From Iodidimonas muriae (GTDB taxonomy: Bacteria; Pseudomonadota; Alphaproteobacteria; Sphingomonadales; Rhodothalassiaceae): 64,000 bases of DNA. The stretch is from contig NZ_BMOV01000006.1 in the NCBI RefSeq assembly GCF_014647255.1, positions 1-64,000 on the forward strand. The letters are read 5' to 3'. Numbering within the stretch: position 1 is the stretch's first letter; the number at the start of each line of letters is the position of its first letter. Positions 1 through 9,013 of the stretch are shown here, in pieces. Made by a program: the position numbers and the translations under genes. Below the pieces are notes generated by a model that was not told the DNA's origin, ran no database searches, and saw nothing but the letters and a program-made list of their open reading frames with translations.

Positions 1-2171
1 CGGCGGGGCTGGCGGCCGGGGCGGCGCTCGCCGGCGTCGGGCTCGTGCTCGCACGCGGCATCGCCGAAGCCGCCGAGGCCGAGCGGTCGTACCGCCGCCT
101 CGAGGCGGTGCTGCGGGCCACGGGTTTTGCCTCCGGCTTGACCGCGCGCGACATCGCCGGCTTTGCCGACGAGATGGAGCGCTCGACGCTAGCCTCTGCC
201 GAAGCGGTGCAGGACGCGGCCGCGGTGCTCGCCACCTTCCGCTCGGTCGCGGGCGCGACCTTCACCCGCGCCATCCGGCTGGCCCAGGACCTCTCGGCGG
301 TGTTCGGTCAGGACCTGCGCTCGTCGGCCACCCAGCTCGGCAAGGCGCTCGAAGAGCCGGTCCAGGGCATCTCGGCGCTCCGCCGGGTCGGCGTGTCGTT
401 TACGGCATCGCAGAAGGAATTGATCGAGTCCCTGGTCGAGACCGGGCGGACGGCCGAAGCCCAGAAGGTCATCCTCGATGCGCTGGAACAACAGGTCGGC
501 GGCGCCGGTGCGGCGGAGGCCGGCGGCCTCACCGGGGCCGCCAACCGGCTCTCGGATGCCTGGGGCAATCTCCTCGAATCGATCGGCCGCACGCCGGCGG
601 TGTCGGGCACGGCGGAAACGTCGTTGAACCTGCTCGCGCGCTCACTCGAGGGTCTGGCGACGCTGTTCGAGGAGGACCCGATCTCCGTCCAGATCGTCGA
701 GGCCAACAAGGCGTTGATCGAAGCCGAGGACAAGCTGGCGCGGTTCCAGGATCAGGGCCGCGGGCGGGCCGTGGTCCAGCTCGCCGAGCTGCGGGTCGAG
801 CAGTTGCGGGCCGAGGTTGACGCCCTGATTGCCCGGGCGCGGCAGGAGTCCCAGGTCTTTTCCGAGGAGCAGCGCCGCGCCGAAGGAGGCCGGCGGGCGG
901 CGGAATCCGAGCGCTTGGGCGAACTGCTCAGTACCCAGCGCGGGAGCATCGACCGCGCCCTCGATCAGCTCGCGACCGACCCCGCCGAGCGCATCGCCAA
1001 GGTCAACCGCGAACTCGACGAGACGAAAAAGAAACTTGAGGCGCTGCGGGCGCCCGATGGCGGCAACGCCGTCGACGTCGACGCGGCCCTCGGCAATGCC
1101 GAGGAACTGGCGCGGCGGCGGATCGAAGCGATCGAGCGCCCGGCCCAGGAGGCCGCCCGCCGCGTCGCCGAGGCCAATATGAAGGTCGTCGATGACCTGG
1201 CGGGCCAGCTTGCCGGCCTTGCCGACGAACGCGCGGCCTTCATCGACCAGGCCCTCTCGCGTCTCTCCGACGGCGCTACCGACGCCCAGCGGGCAGAGGT
1301 CGAGCGGCTCGCGGGCGCGCTGTTCGATGAGAAGGCGGCGCGCGAGGCGCTGGCCGAGGCGATGCGCGCCGAGGACCGGCTGCGCCAGGAGGGTGCCCGC
1401 ATCATCGCGGCGACCCGGACGCCGGCGGAGGACTATGCCGCCACCCTCGAGCGGCTCAATATGCTGCTCCAGGCCGGTGCCATCGACCAGGACAGCTTCA
1501 ACCGCGCGCTGGGCGAGGCCGATACGGCGTTCGCCGACGCCCGCGATCGGATGCTGGCGGAGAGCCGCGACTTCGGCGACGGCGTCGACCGCGCCGTTCG
1601 TGACATCGCGGACCGGGCGACCGATGCCGCCGCCGCGGCCGAGACGGTGACCCGCAACCTGTTCGCCGGCATGGAGGACGCGCTGGTCTCCTTCGTCACC
1701 ACCGGCAAGCTCCAGTTCGGCGACTTCGCCCGCGCGATCATCGCCGATATCGCCCGCATCGCCATCCGGCAGGCGATCATCGCGCCGCTTCTGGGCGCCA
1801 TCGGTGGCGGCACGGGAGGGGGCGGCGGACTCTTCGCCGGCCTCTTCCATGCCGGCGGCGTGGTCGGTCGCGACACCGGTCCCGCGCGCCTGGTGCCCAC
1901 GGACGCCTTCATCGGCGCACCCCACTTTGCCCGAGGCGGGGTCGTCGGCCCCGACGAGGTGCCGGCGATCCTGCACCGCGGCGAGGCGGTGCTGACGCCG
2001 GCGCAAATGGCGATGCTGGGCGAACGTCTCTCGGCGCGGGAGGCGGGGATACCGAGCGTGGTGATCAACTTCAACGGTCCGGTCTCGAACGCCGCCGAGG
2101 TCCGCCGCTCCGCCGCCCAGGCCGCAGCAAACCTCGCCCGCATGGTGAGCGCCGGACGGCGGGGTCTTTGA
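1..2171 (+). CDS. Phage tail tape measure protein (5' end outside window)
   Basis: This is the 3' part of a tape measure protein, which sets tail length and occupies the tail lumen. The reading frame is open from base 3, and the first residues are a Gly/Ala/Leu-rich hydrophobic stretch, so the true start lies upstream. The GTG at 45 is only the first start codon visible. The body is long, Ala/Glu/Arg-rich and mostly helical or coiled-coil. Near the C-terminus there is a hydrophobic, glycine-rich stretch (about residues 575-610) followed by repeats of the type FARGGVV...EVPAILHRGEAVL, a recurrent end of lambda/GTA-type tape measure proteins. The next gene starts 20 bases downstream, and all following genes to 10340 are tail or lysis genes on the same strand. 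Confidence 0.88.
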   Translation, partial: AGLAAGAALAGVGLVLARGIAEAAEAERSYRRLEAVLRATGFASGLTARDIAGFADEMERSTLASAEAVQDAAAVLATFRSVAGATFTRAIRLAQDLSAVFGQDLRSSATQLGKALEEPVQGISALRRVGVSFTASQKELIESLVETGRTAEAQKVILDALEQQVGGAGAAEAGGLTGAANRLSDAWGNLLESIGRTPAVSGTAETSLNLLARSLEGLATLFEEDPISVQIVEANKALIEAEDKLARFQDQGRGRAVVQLAELRVEQLRAEVDALIARARQESQVFSEEQRRAEGGRRAAESERLGELLSTQRGSIDRALDQLATDPAERIAKVNRELDETKKKLEALRAPDGGNAVDVDAALGNAEELARRRIEAIERPAQEAARRVAEANMKVVDDLAGQLAGLADERAAFIDQALSRLSDGATDAQRAEVERLAGALFDEKAAREALAEAMRAEDRLRQEGARIIAATRTPAEDYAATLERLNMLLQAGAIDQDSFNRALGEADTAFADARDRMLAESRDFGDGVDRAVRDIADRATDAAAAAETVTRNLFAGMEDALVSFVTTGKLQFGDFARAIIADIARIAIRQAIIAPLLGAIGGGTGGGGGLFAGLFHAGGVVGRDTGPARLVPTDAFIGAPHFARGGVVGPDEVPAILHRGEAVLTPAQMAMLGERLSAREAGIPSVVINFNGPVSNAAEVRRSAAQAAANLARMVSAGRRGL

Positions 2172-2182
2172 TCCGGAATGAC

Positions 2183-2196
2183 TGATCACCGATGAC
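2183..2196. repeat. Two degenerate heptamers at the tape measure / DUF2460 junction
   Basis: TGATCAC (2183-2189) and CGATGAC (2190-2196) follow the consensus of the arrays around the NlpC/P60 gene. The start codon of the DUF2460 gene falls inside the second unit. With only two units this could be chance, but it lies at a gene junction like the other two arrays. Confidence 0.45.
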
Positions 2197-2821
2197 CGAC
2201 TTCGACGACATCCGCTTTCCGCTCGGGCTAAGCATGGGCTCGACCGCGGGGCCCGAGTTCTCGACCGAGGTCACCGAGTTCGCCTCGGGCTTCGAGGCCC
2301 GCAACCGCAACTGGGCCGGCGCCCGGCTGCGCTTCAACGTGGCCCCCGGGGTGCGCAGTGTCGCCGACTATGAGACGCTGCTCGCCTTCTTCTACGCCCG
2401 GGCCGGGCGGGCGCGGGGCTTCCGCTTCCGCGACTGGTCGGACTGGAAGTCGGGGACCTTGAAGGCGCCGGTGACGCCGACCGATCAGGCGATCGGCAGC
2501 GGCGACGGCGCCGAGCAGTTCTTTGCGCTCGTGAAGACTTACACGTCGGGCGGGATCGATCATGTCCGCCGGATCACCCGGCCGGTCGCGGGGACGGTCC
2601 GGATCGCGCTCGGCGGCATCGAGCAGGCGGCAGGCTGGAGTGTCGATATCGCCACCGGCATCGTCACCTTTGACCTGCCGCCGCCTGCCGGCGTGGTGGT
2701 GACGGCGGGCTACGAGTTCGACGTGCCCGCCCGCTTCGACATCGACCGGCTGGAGGCCACGGCCCCCGTGCCCAACATGATGCAGCTCTCCGAGATTCCG
2801 ATCGTTGAGATCCGTGAATGA
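2192..2821 (+). CDS. DUF2460 distal tail protein (GTA g12-like)
   Basis: This 209-residue protein matches the DUF2460/TIGR02217 family, whose Rhodobacter GTA member (g12) is the distal tail protein. Visible family features are the N-terminal FPLGLSMGS...GPEFSTEV segment, the ARNRNW and RFNVAPGVRS stretch, and the FRFRDWSDW motif at about residues 75-85. The ATG at 2192 lies inside a short degenerate heptamer repeat (2183-2196), and no strong ribosome site precedes it. The next gene overlaps it by four bases (ATGA at 2818-2821), which suggests translational coupling. Length is normal for the family. Confidence 0.9.
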   Translation: MTDFDDIRFPLGLSMGSTAGPEFSTEVTEFASGFEARNRNWAGARLRFNVAPGVRSVADYETLLAFFYARAGRARGFRFRDWSDWKSGTLKAPVTPTDQAIGSGDGAEQFFALVKTYTSGGIDHVRRITRPVAGTVRIALGGIEQAAGWSVDIATGIVTFDLPPPAGVVVTAGYEFDVPARFDIDRLEATAPVPNMMQLSEIPIVEIRE

Positions 2822-5616
2822 GCAAATTGATCCCCTATCCGAAGCCCGGAGCCACAGGCACGATCCGCCGCTTCGAGCCGGCCTGGTGGCATGTCGATTT
2901 TCCGCTTCCGATGATGGCGACGGTGGTGACCACCGGGCCCGATGCTCTGCGGGTGATGGCGACCTTCCGCACCAACCGCGACCTCATGGGGCTGATCTGG
3001 CCGACCGAGGATACGATCGACCACGGGCTCTATGCCTGGCCGCGGCGCAAGGATTATCGGGGCATCGTCTTCGAGTTCGACTGGCTGTCGGCGGGCATCC
3101 GTTCGATGGACCGGCTGCAGTCGGTGACGCTCACCGTCGAGACCTATGCCGGGCCCACCCATTTCGTGCGGATATGGAACTATGCAACCGCCGGCACGCC
3201 CGACGATTGCCATATCCGGGTGGTCTTGGACGAGACCACCAAATCCGGCTTCTTCGCTGGCACGCTGGTTCCCTGGCATGACGTGAAGCGGCTGTTCTTC
3301 TCGCTGCAGCCGGAGCAGGCGGGGCGCGGCAACTGCACGCTGGCAGCCCAGGCGCCGGCTGGCGCGACCTTCCTCACCATCAATGTCGGGGATGCGGGGC
3401 CGATCGAGCCGGGGGACCGCATCTTCATCCTCGGCCTTGCCGCCGAGCAGCCGTTCCTCACCGTCACCTCGTCGACCACCGGCCCGGTGCAGACGGTGAC
3501 GGTCGCCGAGCCGCTCGCGACTGTCGGCGGCTTCACCGTCGCGGCGGGGGCGGAGGTCTTCGTCGAGACCAGGGACGCCGAGCCGATCGGCGAGCAGGAG
3601 GCCATGGTCGAGATCGCCAATATCAGCGTCACGGGCCCCAACAGTACGCTACCGGTCGAACTGGCGCCGCGTGCCCCTCACGCCCTGCGCATGGCCGACG
3701 GCTTCGACAATGCCTGGCCGCTGACCCCCGAACGCATCGTCGAGCAGGTCTGGCGGCTCGGCTATCGGGATTTCTATGTGCTCTTCATGGGGATCAGCAA
3801 ATTCCACGCGCTTTCGTGGGACGAAGGCGAGGGGCGCTACATCGTCGATCCGGCAAAGCCGGTCCTGAACGCGCCCACCGCACAGTGGATCGACGACCTG
3901 TTCGCCCGGCTCACCGCCAAGGGCTATAAGATCATCGTCTCGCTCTCCTTCGAGATATTGAACCGCTTCATGCCGGCGGCCTGGATGCAGCGCGACCACG
4001 CCGGCAATCCGGGGCTCACCGGCTGGCAGCCGCCCTCGTCGCTGATCGCGCCCACGGTGGTGGCGGCGCTCGCCTATCTGCGCGCCGTCTATCTCGACTT
4101 GCTCGGCCGCGTGGCGGTCGCGGGCGGCGAGCCCGCCTTCCAGATCGGCGAGCCCTGGTGGTGGGACGGCAGCTTCGGCAGCGAGGCGCCGCATATCTAT
4201 GACGCCACCACCATGGCGGCCTACACGACGGCGACCGGCGCGGCGGTGCCCGAGCCCAAGCTCACCACCATCTTCGGCCAGCCGGCGGCGCAGCATCTGC
4301 CCTATATCCAATGGTGCCGCGACCGGCTGGGCGCCGCGACCGCCTGGCTGGTCGCCGAAATTCGCGCCGTGTTTCCTGCGGCGGTGTCGCACATCCTCCT
4401 ATTCTCGCCCCAACTGCTGCGCGAGGGGGCGCCGCTTCTGAAGATGCTGAACCTGCCGGTCGAGGACTGGAAATCTCCCGCCTTCGATATCCTCCAGATC
4501 GAGGAGTACGACCGCGTCATCGAGGGCGACTTCGCCTTCTCCCGGAAAACCTGGGGGCTGGCGACCGCAATCCTCGGCTACCCGAAGGACCGCATCCATT
4601 ATTTTGCCGGGTTCAATCTGCTCGCTGCCACCAGCTGGACCTGGTTCAACATCGACCAGGCGATCTGGCGGGCCTTCGCGCAAGGACCGGCGGAGGTCTT
4701 CGTCTGGTCGCGCGAGCAGGTGATGCGCGACGGCTGGCTGTTCGACAAGCAGTCCTGGAAGCTCTATCCCGGCCTCACCCATCTCGCCACCTGCTGGCGG
4801 ATCGCCCGCACCGATGGGGTGGTCCTCGGGTTCACATCGCACGACCGGCCGCTTGAGGTCGACGGGGTCACCTACCGGCCCGCCAACGGCTTCACCGCCT
4901 CGGCGCTCGCCTCCGACACCGAGATGGCGGCGGCCGATGCCGAGATGCTGGGCGCTATCGACGCCGACGAGATCACCGCCACCGACCTCTTGGCCGGCCT
5001 TTACGACCATGCCGAGGTCGAGCTGTTCCTCGTGGACTGGTCCGATATCACCATCCCGAAGACCATCCTCAGGCGCGGCACCATCGGCACCGTCAGCCAG
5101 TCCGACGCCGCCTTCACCGCCGAGCTCCGCGGCCTCGCCCAGCGCATCCAGCAGCCGGTGATCGACAGCTATTCGCCGGAATGCCGGGTCGACCTGTTCT
5201 CGGCCCCCTGCGGCATCGACCGCGAGGCATTCCAGATCTTCGCCACGGTGTCGGCGGTGACCGATGGCACGCTCGGCGCCGTCTCCGACAACCGCGTGTT
5301 TTTTACGAACGATCTGGCCCAGGAGGACGGCTGGTTCGACTATGGCGAGCTGCTGTGGCTGACGGGCGCCAATGCCGGCAGGAGGACCGAAATCCGCACC
5401 TGGACCGCGCCGACGGCCGACAGCCTTGGCCGCCTCGAGCTCTGGGAACCGATGGGCCGCGACATCGCCGTCGGTGACACGTTCCGCATCTGGCCCGGCT
5501 GCGACAAGCGGCTCTCCACCTGCCGGGACAAGTTCTCCAACGTCGTCAACTTCCGCGGCGAGCCCCATGTCCCAGGAACCGACGCCATGCTGCGGATACC
5601 GGATCCCAAAGCGTGA
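2818..5616 (+). CDS. Large tail hub protein: TIM-barrel-like N-terminal region plus DUF2163/BR0599 C-terminal domain (GTA g13-like)
   Basis: At 932 residues this is about three times the length of GTA g13. The last 280 or so residues (from about 650) resemble the DUF2163/TIGR02218 (BR0599) hub domain, including FTSHDRPLEVDGVTYRP, and four cysteines in the pattern ECRVD, APCG, GCDK, STCRDK. By analogy with GTA g13 and lambda gpL these could hold an Fe-S cluster, but that is inferred. The first 640 residues are a different module. Residues 1-150 look like a beta-rich sheath or hub segment. Residues about 290-620 alternate strands and helices with aromatic and acidic motifs (GYRDFYVLFMG, YKIIVSLSFEI, IGEPWWWDG, DILQIEEYD), as in glycoside-hydrolase-like TIM barrels. 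Similar proteins are called non-contractile tail sheath proteins in some phages; I recall this rather than having checked it. Confidence 0.8.
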   Translation: MSKLIPYPKPGATGTIRRFEPAWWHVDFPLPMMATVVTTGPDALRVMATFRTNRDLMGLIWPTEDTIDHGLYAWPRRKDYRGIVFEFDWLSAGIRSMDRLQSVTLTVETYAGPTHFVRIWNYATAGTPDDCHIRVVLDETTKSGFFAGTLVPWHDVKRLFFSLQPEQAGRGNCTLAAQAPAGATFLTINVGDAGPIEPGDRIFILGLAAEQPFLTVTSSTTGPVQTVTVAEPLATVGGFTVAAGAEVFVETRDAEPIGEQEAMVEIANISVTGPNSTLPVELAPRAPHALRMADGFDNAWPLTPERIVEQVWRLGYRDFYVLFMGISKFHALSWDEGEGRYIVDPAKPVLNAPTAQWIDDLFARLTAKGYKIIVSLSFEILNRFMPAAWMQRDHAGNPGLTGWQPPSSLIAPTVVAALAYLRAVYLDLLGRVAVAGGEPAFQIGEPWWWDGSFGSEAPHIYDATTMAAYTTATGAAVPEPKLTTIFGQPAAQHLPYIQWCRDRLGAATAWLVAEIRAVFPAAVSHILLFSPQLLREGAPLLKMLNLPVEDWKSPAFDILQIEEYDRVIEGDFAFSRKTWGLATAILGYPKDRIHYFAGFNLLAATSWTWFNIDQAIWRAFAQGPAEVFVWSREQVMRDGWLFDKQSWKLYPGLTHLATCWRIARTDGVVLGFTSHDRPLEVDGVTYRPANGFTASALASDTEMAAADAEMLGAIDADEITATDLLAGLYDHAEVELFLVDWSDITIPKTILRRGTIGTVSQSDAAFTAELRGLAQRIQQPVIDSYSPECRVDLFSAPCGIDREAFQIFATVSAVTDGTLGAVSDNRVFFTNDLAQEDGWFDYGELLWLTGANAGRRTEIRTWTAPTADSLGRLELWEPMGRDIAVGDTFRIWPGCDKRLSTCRDKFSNVVNFRGEPHVPGTDAMLRIPDPKA

Positions 5617-5647
5617 CCAGTAATCAGTGACCGGTGATCAGTGATCG
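5613..5647. repeat. Heptamer array, left copy (GTGATCA-type)
   Basis: Five consecutive heptamers read GTGACCA, GTAATCA, GTGACCG, GTGATCA and GTGATCG. The array begins at the stop codon of the hub gene (5614-5616) and ends just before the start of the NlpC/P60 gene. Bases 5624-5648 are the exact reverse complement of 6062-6086, giving a 25-bp perfect inverted repeat around the peptidase gene. Confidence 0.9.
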
Positions 5648-5654
5648 GAACCAT

Positions 5655-6086
5655 ATGATGGCAGATGAAATTGTCACTGCCGCACGGCGCTGGCTCGGCA
5701 CGCCGTTTCATCACCAGGGCCGTGTCCGCGGCGTCGGCGTCGACTGCGCCGGGCTCGTCATTGGCGTCGCTCGGGAGCTGGACCTCATGTGCATCGACGT
5801 CACCGGCTACGGCCACCGGCCCGACGACACGGAAATGGAGCGCCTGGTCCGTGCCCATCTTACCGAGATCCCGCTCGCCGAAGCCGGACTCGGCGACGTG
5901 CTGCTGCTCTTGATCGACGGCCGGCCACAGCATCTCGCGATCAGGACGGATATCGGCATGATCCACGCCTACGCCCCGGCGCGGAAAGTCGTCGAGCACC
6001 GCATCGACGATTCCTGGGCGTCCCGCATCGTGGCCGCCTTCCGTTTCCCGATCACCGATCACCGATCACTGATCACCGGTCACTGA
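5655..6086 (+). CDS. NlpC/P60 family tail peptidase (GTA g14-like)
   Basis: This 143-residue cysteine peptidase of the NlpC/P60 fold is expected at the tail tip, cutting peptidoglycan during DNA entry. The catalytic Cys is in VDCAGLV (C31), the His in PQHLAIR (H93), and a third polar residue may be H104 in MIHAYA. I chose the ATG at 5655 (another ATG follows at 5658) because the domain begins directly after it (EIVTAARRWLGTPF). The upstream GTG at 5634 lies inside the heptamer array. The last twelve residues (PITDHRSLITGH) are encoded by the right-hand array, so the natural C-terminus has been replaced or extended by repeat DNA. It sits between hub and g15-like genes, as in GTAs. Confidence 0.9.
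   Translation: MMADEIVTAARRWLGTPFHHQGRVRGVGVDCAGLVIGVARELDLMCIDVTGYGHRPDDTEMERLVRAHLTEIPLAEAGLGDVLLLLIDGRPQHLAIRTDIGMIHAYAPARKVVEHRIDDSWASRIVAAFRFPITDHRSLITGH
6049..6083. repeat. Heptamer array, right copy (CGATCAC-type), inverted relative to 5613-5647
   Basis: Five consecutive heptamers read CGATCAC three times, then TGATCAC and CGGTCAC, followed at once by the TGA stop of the peptidase gene. The array is translated as the tail of that protein. The inverted 25-bp match to the left copy is perfect. Confidence 0.9.
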
Positions 6087-6088
6087 AC

Positions 6089-8335
6089 ATGGCCACTCTC
6101 GTCCTCACCGCCGTCGGCACCGCCTTCGCGGGGCCCTTGGGCGCCTTCGCGGGCGCGCTGGTCGGCTCGCGCATCGATGCGGCGCTCTTTGGCCCGGTGA
6201 GCAAATCCGAGGGCCCGCGGCTCGACGACCTCTCGGTCCAGGCCTCGACCTACGGCCAGCCGGTGCCGCGCCTCTATGGCACGGTGCGGGTCGCCGGCAA
6301 TCTGATCTGGTCGTCGGGCCTGGTCGAGACCGAGACCACCAAGGTGCAGGGTGGCAAGGGCGGCGGCGGCAAGACCAAGACCACCACCTTCACCTGGCAC
6401 GTCGACTGCGCCATCGCGCTCGGCAAAGGCCCGATCACGTCCGTTCGCCGCATCTGGGCCGACGGCAAGCTCTTTCGCGACGAGGCGGGCGTGCAGAAAC
6501 ATGCCTCCGCCCTGCGGGTCTATCCGGGTTCGGAGACCCAGCTTCCCGATCCCGTCATCCAGGCGGCCTTGGGCCCGGCCGACACCCCGGCCTTCCGGGG
6601 CATGGCTTATATCGTCTTCGAGCATCTGGAACTGGGCGACTTCGGCAACCGCATCCCCAACTTCACCTTCGAGGTGGTGAAGGGCGAGACGGCGACGGTC
6701 GCGACCGTGATCGAGGATCTGTTTTCCGACGCCGATATCCCGTTCCTCGATGCCGCGCGCACCGAGCGGATCGACCTTCAGGGCTACGCCATCGCCCGTC
6801 CGACGACGCTGCGCTCGGCCCTCGACCCCCTGCGATCGGCCTTCTTTTTCGACATGGCCGAGATCGAGGGCGTGCTCGAGGTCTTCCCGGTCGACGGCAC
6901 GCCCACCGCCAAGGTGCCGGGCGGGCATCTGGCTGCTCATCCTTTCGGTACCGACCGGCCGCGGACCTTCGAGGCGAAGCGCACCGCCGACCTCGAGCTG
7001 CCGCGCCAGGTGACGGTGCAGCATCTCGACCCGGCGCGGGACTTCCAGGCCAATAGTCAGCGGGCGCGGCGCTCGACCTTGAACTCCACGGCCGACATCA
7101 CGGTCGACCTGCCGCTCATCCTCGGCGCGGCCGAGGCCAAGGCGATCGCCGAGCGCATGCTGTCGATCGCCTGGGCGCGCCGCGATGCGGTGACACTCCA
7201 ATTGCCGATGCTCTACCTCCATGTCGAGCCGGGCATGAAACTGGTTACCAGCCTCGAGGAGGGACGGGAACGACTGCTGCGGGTGACGCGCAAGGAATTG
7301 CGCCCGCCGGGCACCGTCCTGCTCGAATGCGAGACCGATGGGTCGAGCGTGCTGACCAAGGGGGCGCTGGCCGCGGGAGCCGCCGTGCCGGCCCAGAAGG
7401 TCCTGCTGCCGGGCGTGACCGTCGCCCATCTTCTCGACCTTCCGATGCTGCGCGACGCCGACGACGATGCCGGTTTCTATGTCGCCGGCAACGGCGCGTC
7501 CGCCGGCTGGGCCGGAGCGGTCCTGTTCCGCTCGCGCGACGGCGGCATCAATTACGATCCCTTCCTCGATTTGCCGACCGGCGCGGTGATCGGGACGACG
7601 CTCGATGCCCTGACGCCAGGGCCGGCCGACTATTGGGATCGGGAGGCGAGTGTCACGGTCGCCCTCCTGGACCCGGGCGACACGCTCGCCTCGGTCATGG
7701 AGGCGGACGTGCTGAACGGCGCCAATGCGGCGCTGATCGGCGAGGAGATCGTGCAGTTCACCAGCGCGACGTTGACGGCACCCGGCCAATATCGGCTCTC
7801 CGGATTCCTGCGCGGGAGGAAGGGCACGGAGGGCGCGATCGCCACGCATCAGACGGGCGAGCGCTTCGTGTTTCTCATCGGCGGCGGCGTTCTGCGGCCG
7901 GTGGTCGAGACTTCGGAGATCGGCGTCGCGCGCCACTTCAAAGCGGCTTCGGTCGGCACACTCGTATCGGACGCCGAGTCCGTCGAGTTCACCGACACCG
8001 GCCGGGCCTTGCGGCCCTATGCCCCGGTGCATTTGGCCGGACGCCGCGATGGCGACGACCTCGTCGTCACCTGGATTCGCCGCACCCGCCTCGATGCCTC
8101 CTGGCTCGACGGCGTCGATGCGCCGCTCGGCGAGGAAGCCGAGGCCTATGAGGTCGACATCCTCGATGCCGCGGACACCGTGGTGCGAACCCTGTCCGCG
8201 ACCACGTCCACCGTCACCTATTTGGCCGCCGACCAGATCGCCGATTTCGGCGCCGTGCCGGTGTCGGTTCGTGTCCGAGTCCATCAACTGAGCGCCCGTG
8301 TCGGGCGCGGAATGCCTACGGAGGGAATTCTCTGA
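6089..8335 (+). CDS. Tail tip / host-interaction protein (GTA g15-like, Phage-tail_3)
   Basis: The start is the ATG at 6089, two bases after the previous stop. An in-frame start further upstream (5789) would run through the peptidase gene and is not real. The 748-residue protein opens with a Gly/Ala-rich hydrophobic segment (residues 1-35, GAFAGALVGSRIDAALFG) and continues with YGQPVPRLYGTVRVAGN, a hallmark of the g15-like central tail protein family, and a Gly/Lys loop (VQGGKGGGGKTKT). The middle matches Phage-tail_3-type hub domains, and the C-terminal part is beta-rich and fibronectin-like. GTA g15 is usually longer and carries an N-terminal GH25-like TIM barrel that is not seen here. A TIM-barrel-like region is found instead in the hub gene at 2818-5616. 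The next gene overlaps by one base. Confidence 0.87.
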   Translation: MATLVLTAVGTAFAGPLGAFAGALVGSRIDAALFGPVSKSEGPRLDDLSVQASTYGQPVPRLYGTVRVAGNLIWSSGLVETETTKVQGGKGGGGKTKTTTFTWHVDCAIALGKGPITSVRRIWADGKLFRDEAGVQKHASALRVYPGSETQLPDPVIQAALGPADTPAFRGMAYIVFEHLELGDFGNRIPNFTFEVVKGETATVATVIEDLFSDADIPFLDAARTERIDLQGYAIARPTTLRSALDPLRSAFFFDMAEIEGVLEVFPVDGTPTAKVPGGHLAAHPFGTDRPRTFEAKRTADLELPRQVTVQHLDPARDFQANSQRARRSTLNSTADITVDLPLILGAAEAKAIAERMLSIAWARRDAVTLQLPMLYLHVEPGMKLVTSLEEGRERLLRVTRKELRPPGTVLLECETDGSSVLTKGALAAGAAVPAQKVLLPGVTVAHLLDLPMLRDADDDAGFYVAGNGASAGWAGAVLFRSRDGGINYDPFLDLPTGAVIGTTLDALTPGPADYWDREASVTVALLDPGDTLASVMEADVLNGANAALIGEEIVQFTSATLTAPGQYRLSGFLRGRKGTEGAIATHQTGERFVFLIGGGVLRPVVETSEIGVARHFKAASVGTLVSDAESVEFTDTGRALRPYAPVHLAGRRDGDDLVVTWIRRTRLDASWLDGVDAPLGEEAEAYEVDILDAADTVVRTLSATTSTVTYLAADQIADFGAVPVSVRVRVHQLSARVGRGMPTEGIL

Positions 8336-8991
8336 TGCCGTCTCCCAATCTCGCGCTGCCCTATATCGTCCAATCCCAAGCCCAGAAGGAGGTGACCCAC
8401 AACGAAGCCCTGAACCGCCTCGACGTGCTGGTCATGCCTTCGGTGCTCGACGCCGACCGCACCGTACCGCCCGCCGCCCCGGCCGAAGGCGACCGCCATC
8501 TCGTCGCCTCCGGCGCCACGGGGGCTTGGGCGGGGCATGACGGCGCCATCGCGGCGTGGTTCGCGGGCTGGCGGTTCCATGTGCCCGCCACAGGCTGGCG
8601 GACCTTCAACCGGGCCGACGGCAAGACCTGGGTCTTCGATGGCGCCGGCTGGCTGGAAGACGTACCCGACTTGAGCCCGGGCGCGTGGCAGATCCCGTCC
8701 CTCAACATGAACTGGATCGGCCTCGGGGGCAGCTGGCAAAACCCGCGATACCGTATCGACAAGTCCGGTCTCGTGACGATCGAGGGCGCCATCCAGAACG
8801 GCACGGCGTCGGAAGATGGCGTGATCTTCACCCTGCTCGCCGGCTACCGGCCGGAGAGCGATCTCATCTTCCCCGGCTACTCGGCCGGGGGCCTCAGCCG
8901 CTGGAACATCCACGCCAATGGTGACGTCGAGGTGGCCGCCTCGAACATGTTCTTCACCAGCCTGTCCGGCATCCGGTTCTATGCCGCTTGA
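8335..8991 (+). CDS. DUF2793 tail / fibre-associated protein
   Basis: This 218-residue protein has the DUF2793 signature at its N-terminus (SPNLALPYI, QSQAQKEVTHNEALNRLD, then PAEGDRHLV and a WAGHDGAIAAW segment). The family is found in phage and GTA tail regions of alphaproteobacteria, and its role is not established. The C-terminal 100 residues are beta-rich and variable (RYRIDKSGLVTIEGAIQNG), as in tail-fibre tips, which suggests surface recognition. It starts at ATG 8335, sharing its A with the TGA of the previous gene. Confidence 0.82.
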   Translation: MPSPNLALPYIVQSQAQKEVTHNEALNRLDVLVMPSVLDADRTVPPAAPAEGDRHLVASGATGAWAGHDGAIAAWFAGWRFHVPATGWRTFNRADGKTWVFDGAGWLEDVPDLSPGAWQIPSLNMNWIGLGGSWQNPRYRIDKSGLVTIEGAIQNGTASEDGVIFTLLAGYRPESDLIFPGYSAGGLSRWNIHANGDVEVAASNMFFTSLSGIRFYAA

Positions 8992-9013
8992 AACCGATCA
9001 AGGAGGTCGGAAA

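Noticed and set aside
642-2189. 515-residue frame on the - strand opposite the tape measure gene
   Set aside because: It is a shadow of high-GC coding DNA on the other strand, with low-complexity Arg/Gly/Asp-rich translation and no domain. The same applies to 4399-5568 and 6080-8287 on the - strand.
5789-6088. Upstream extension of the g15-like tail protein
   Set aside because: The translation through the peptidase gene is Arg/Pro-rich and out of frame with a clear NlpC/P60 protein. The family start is at 6089.
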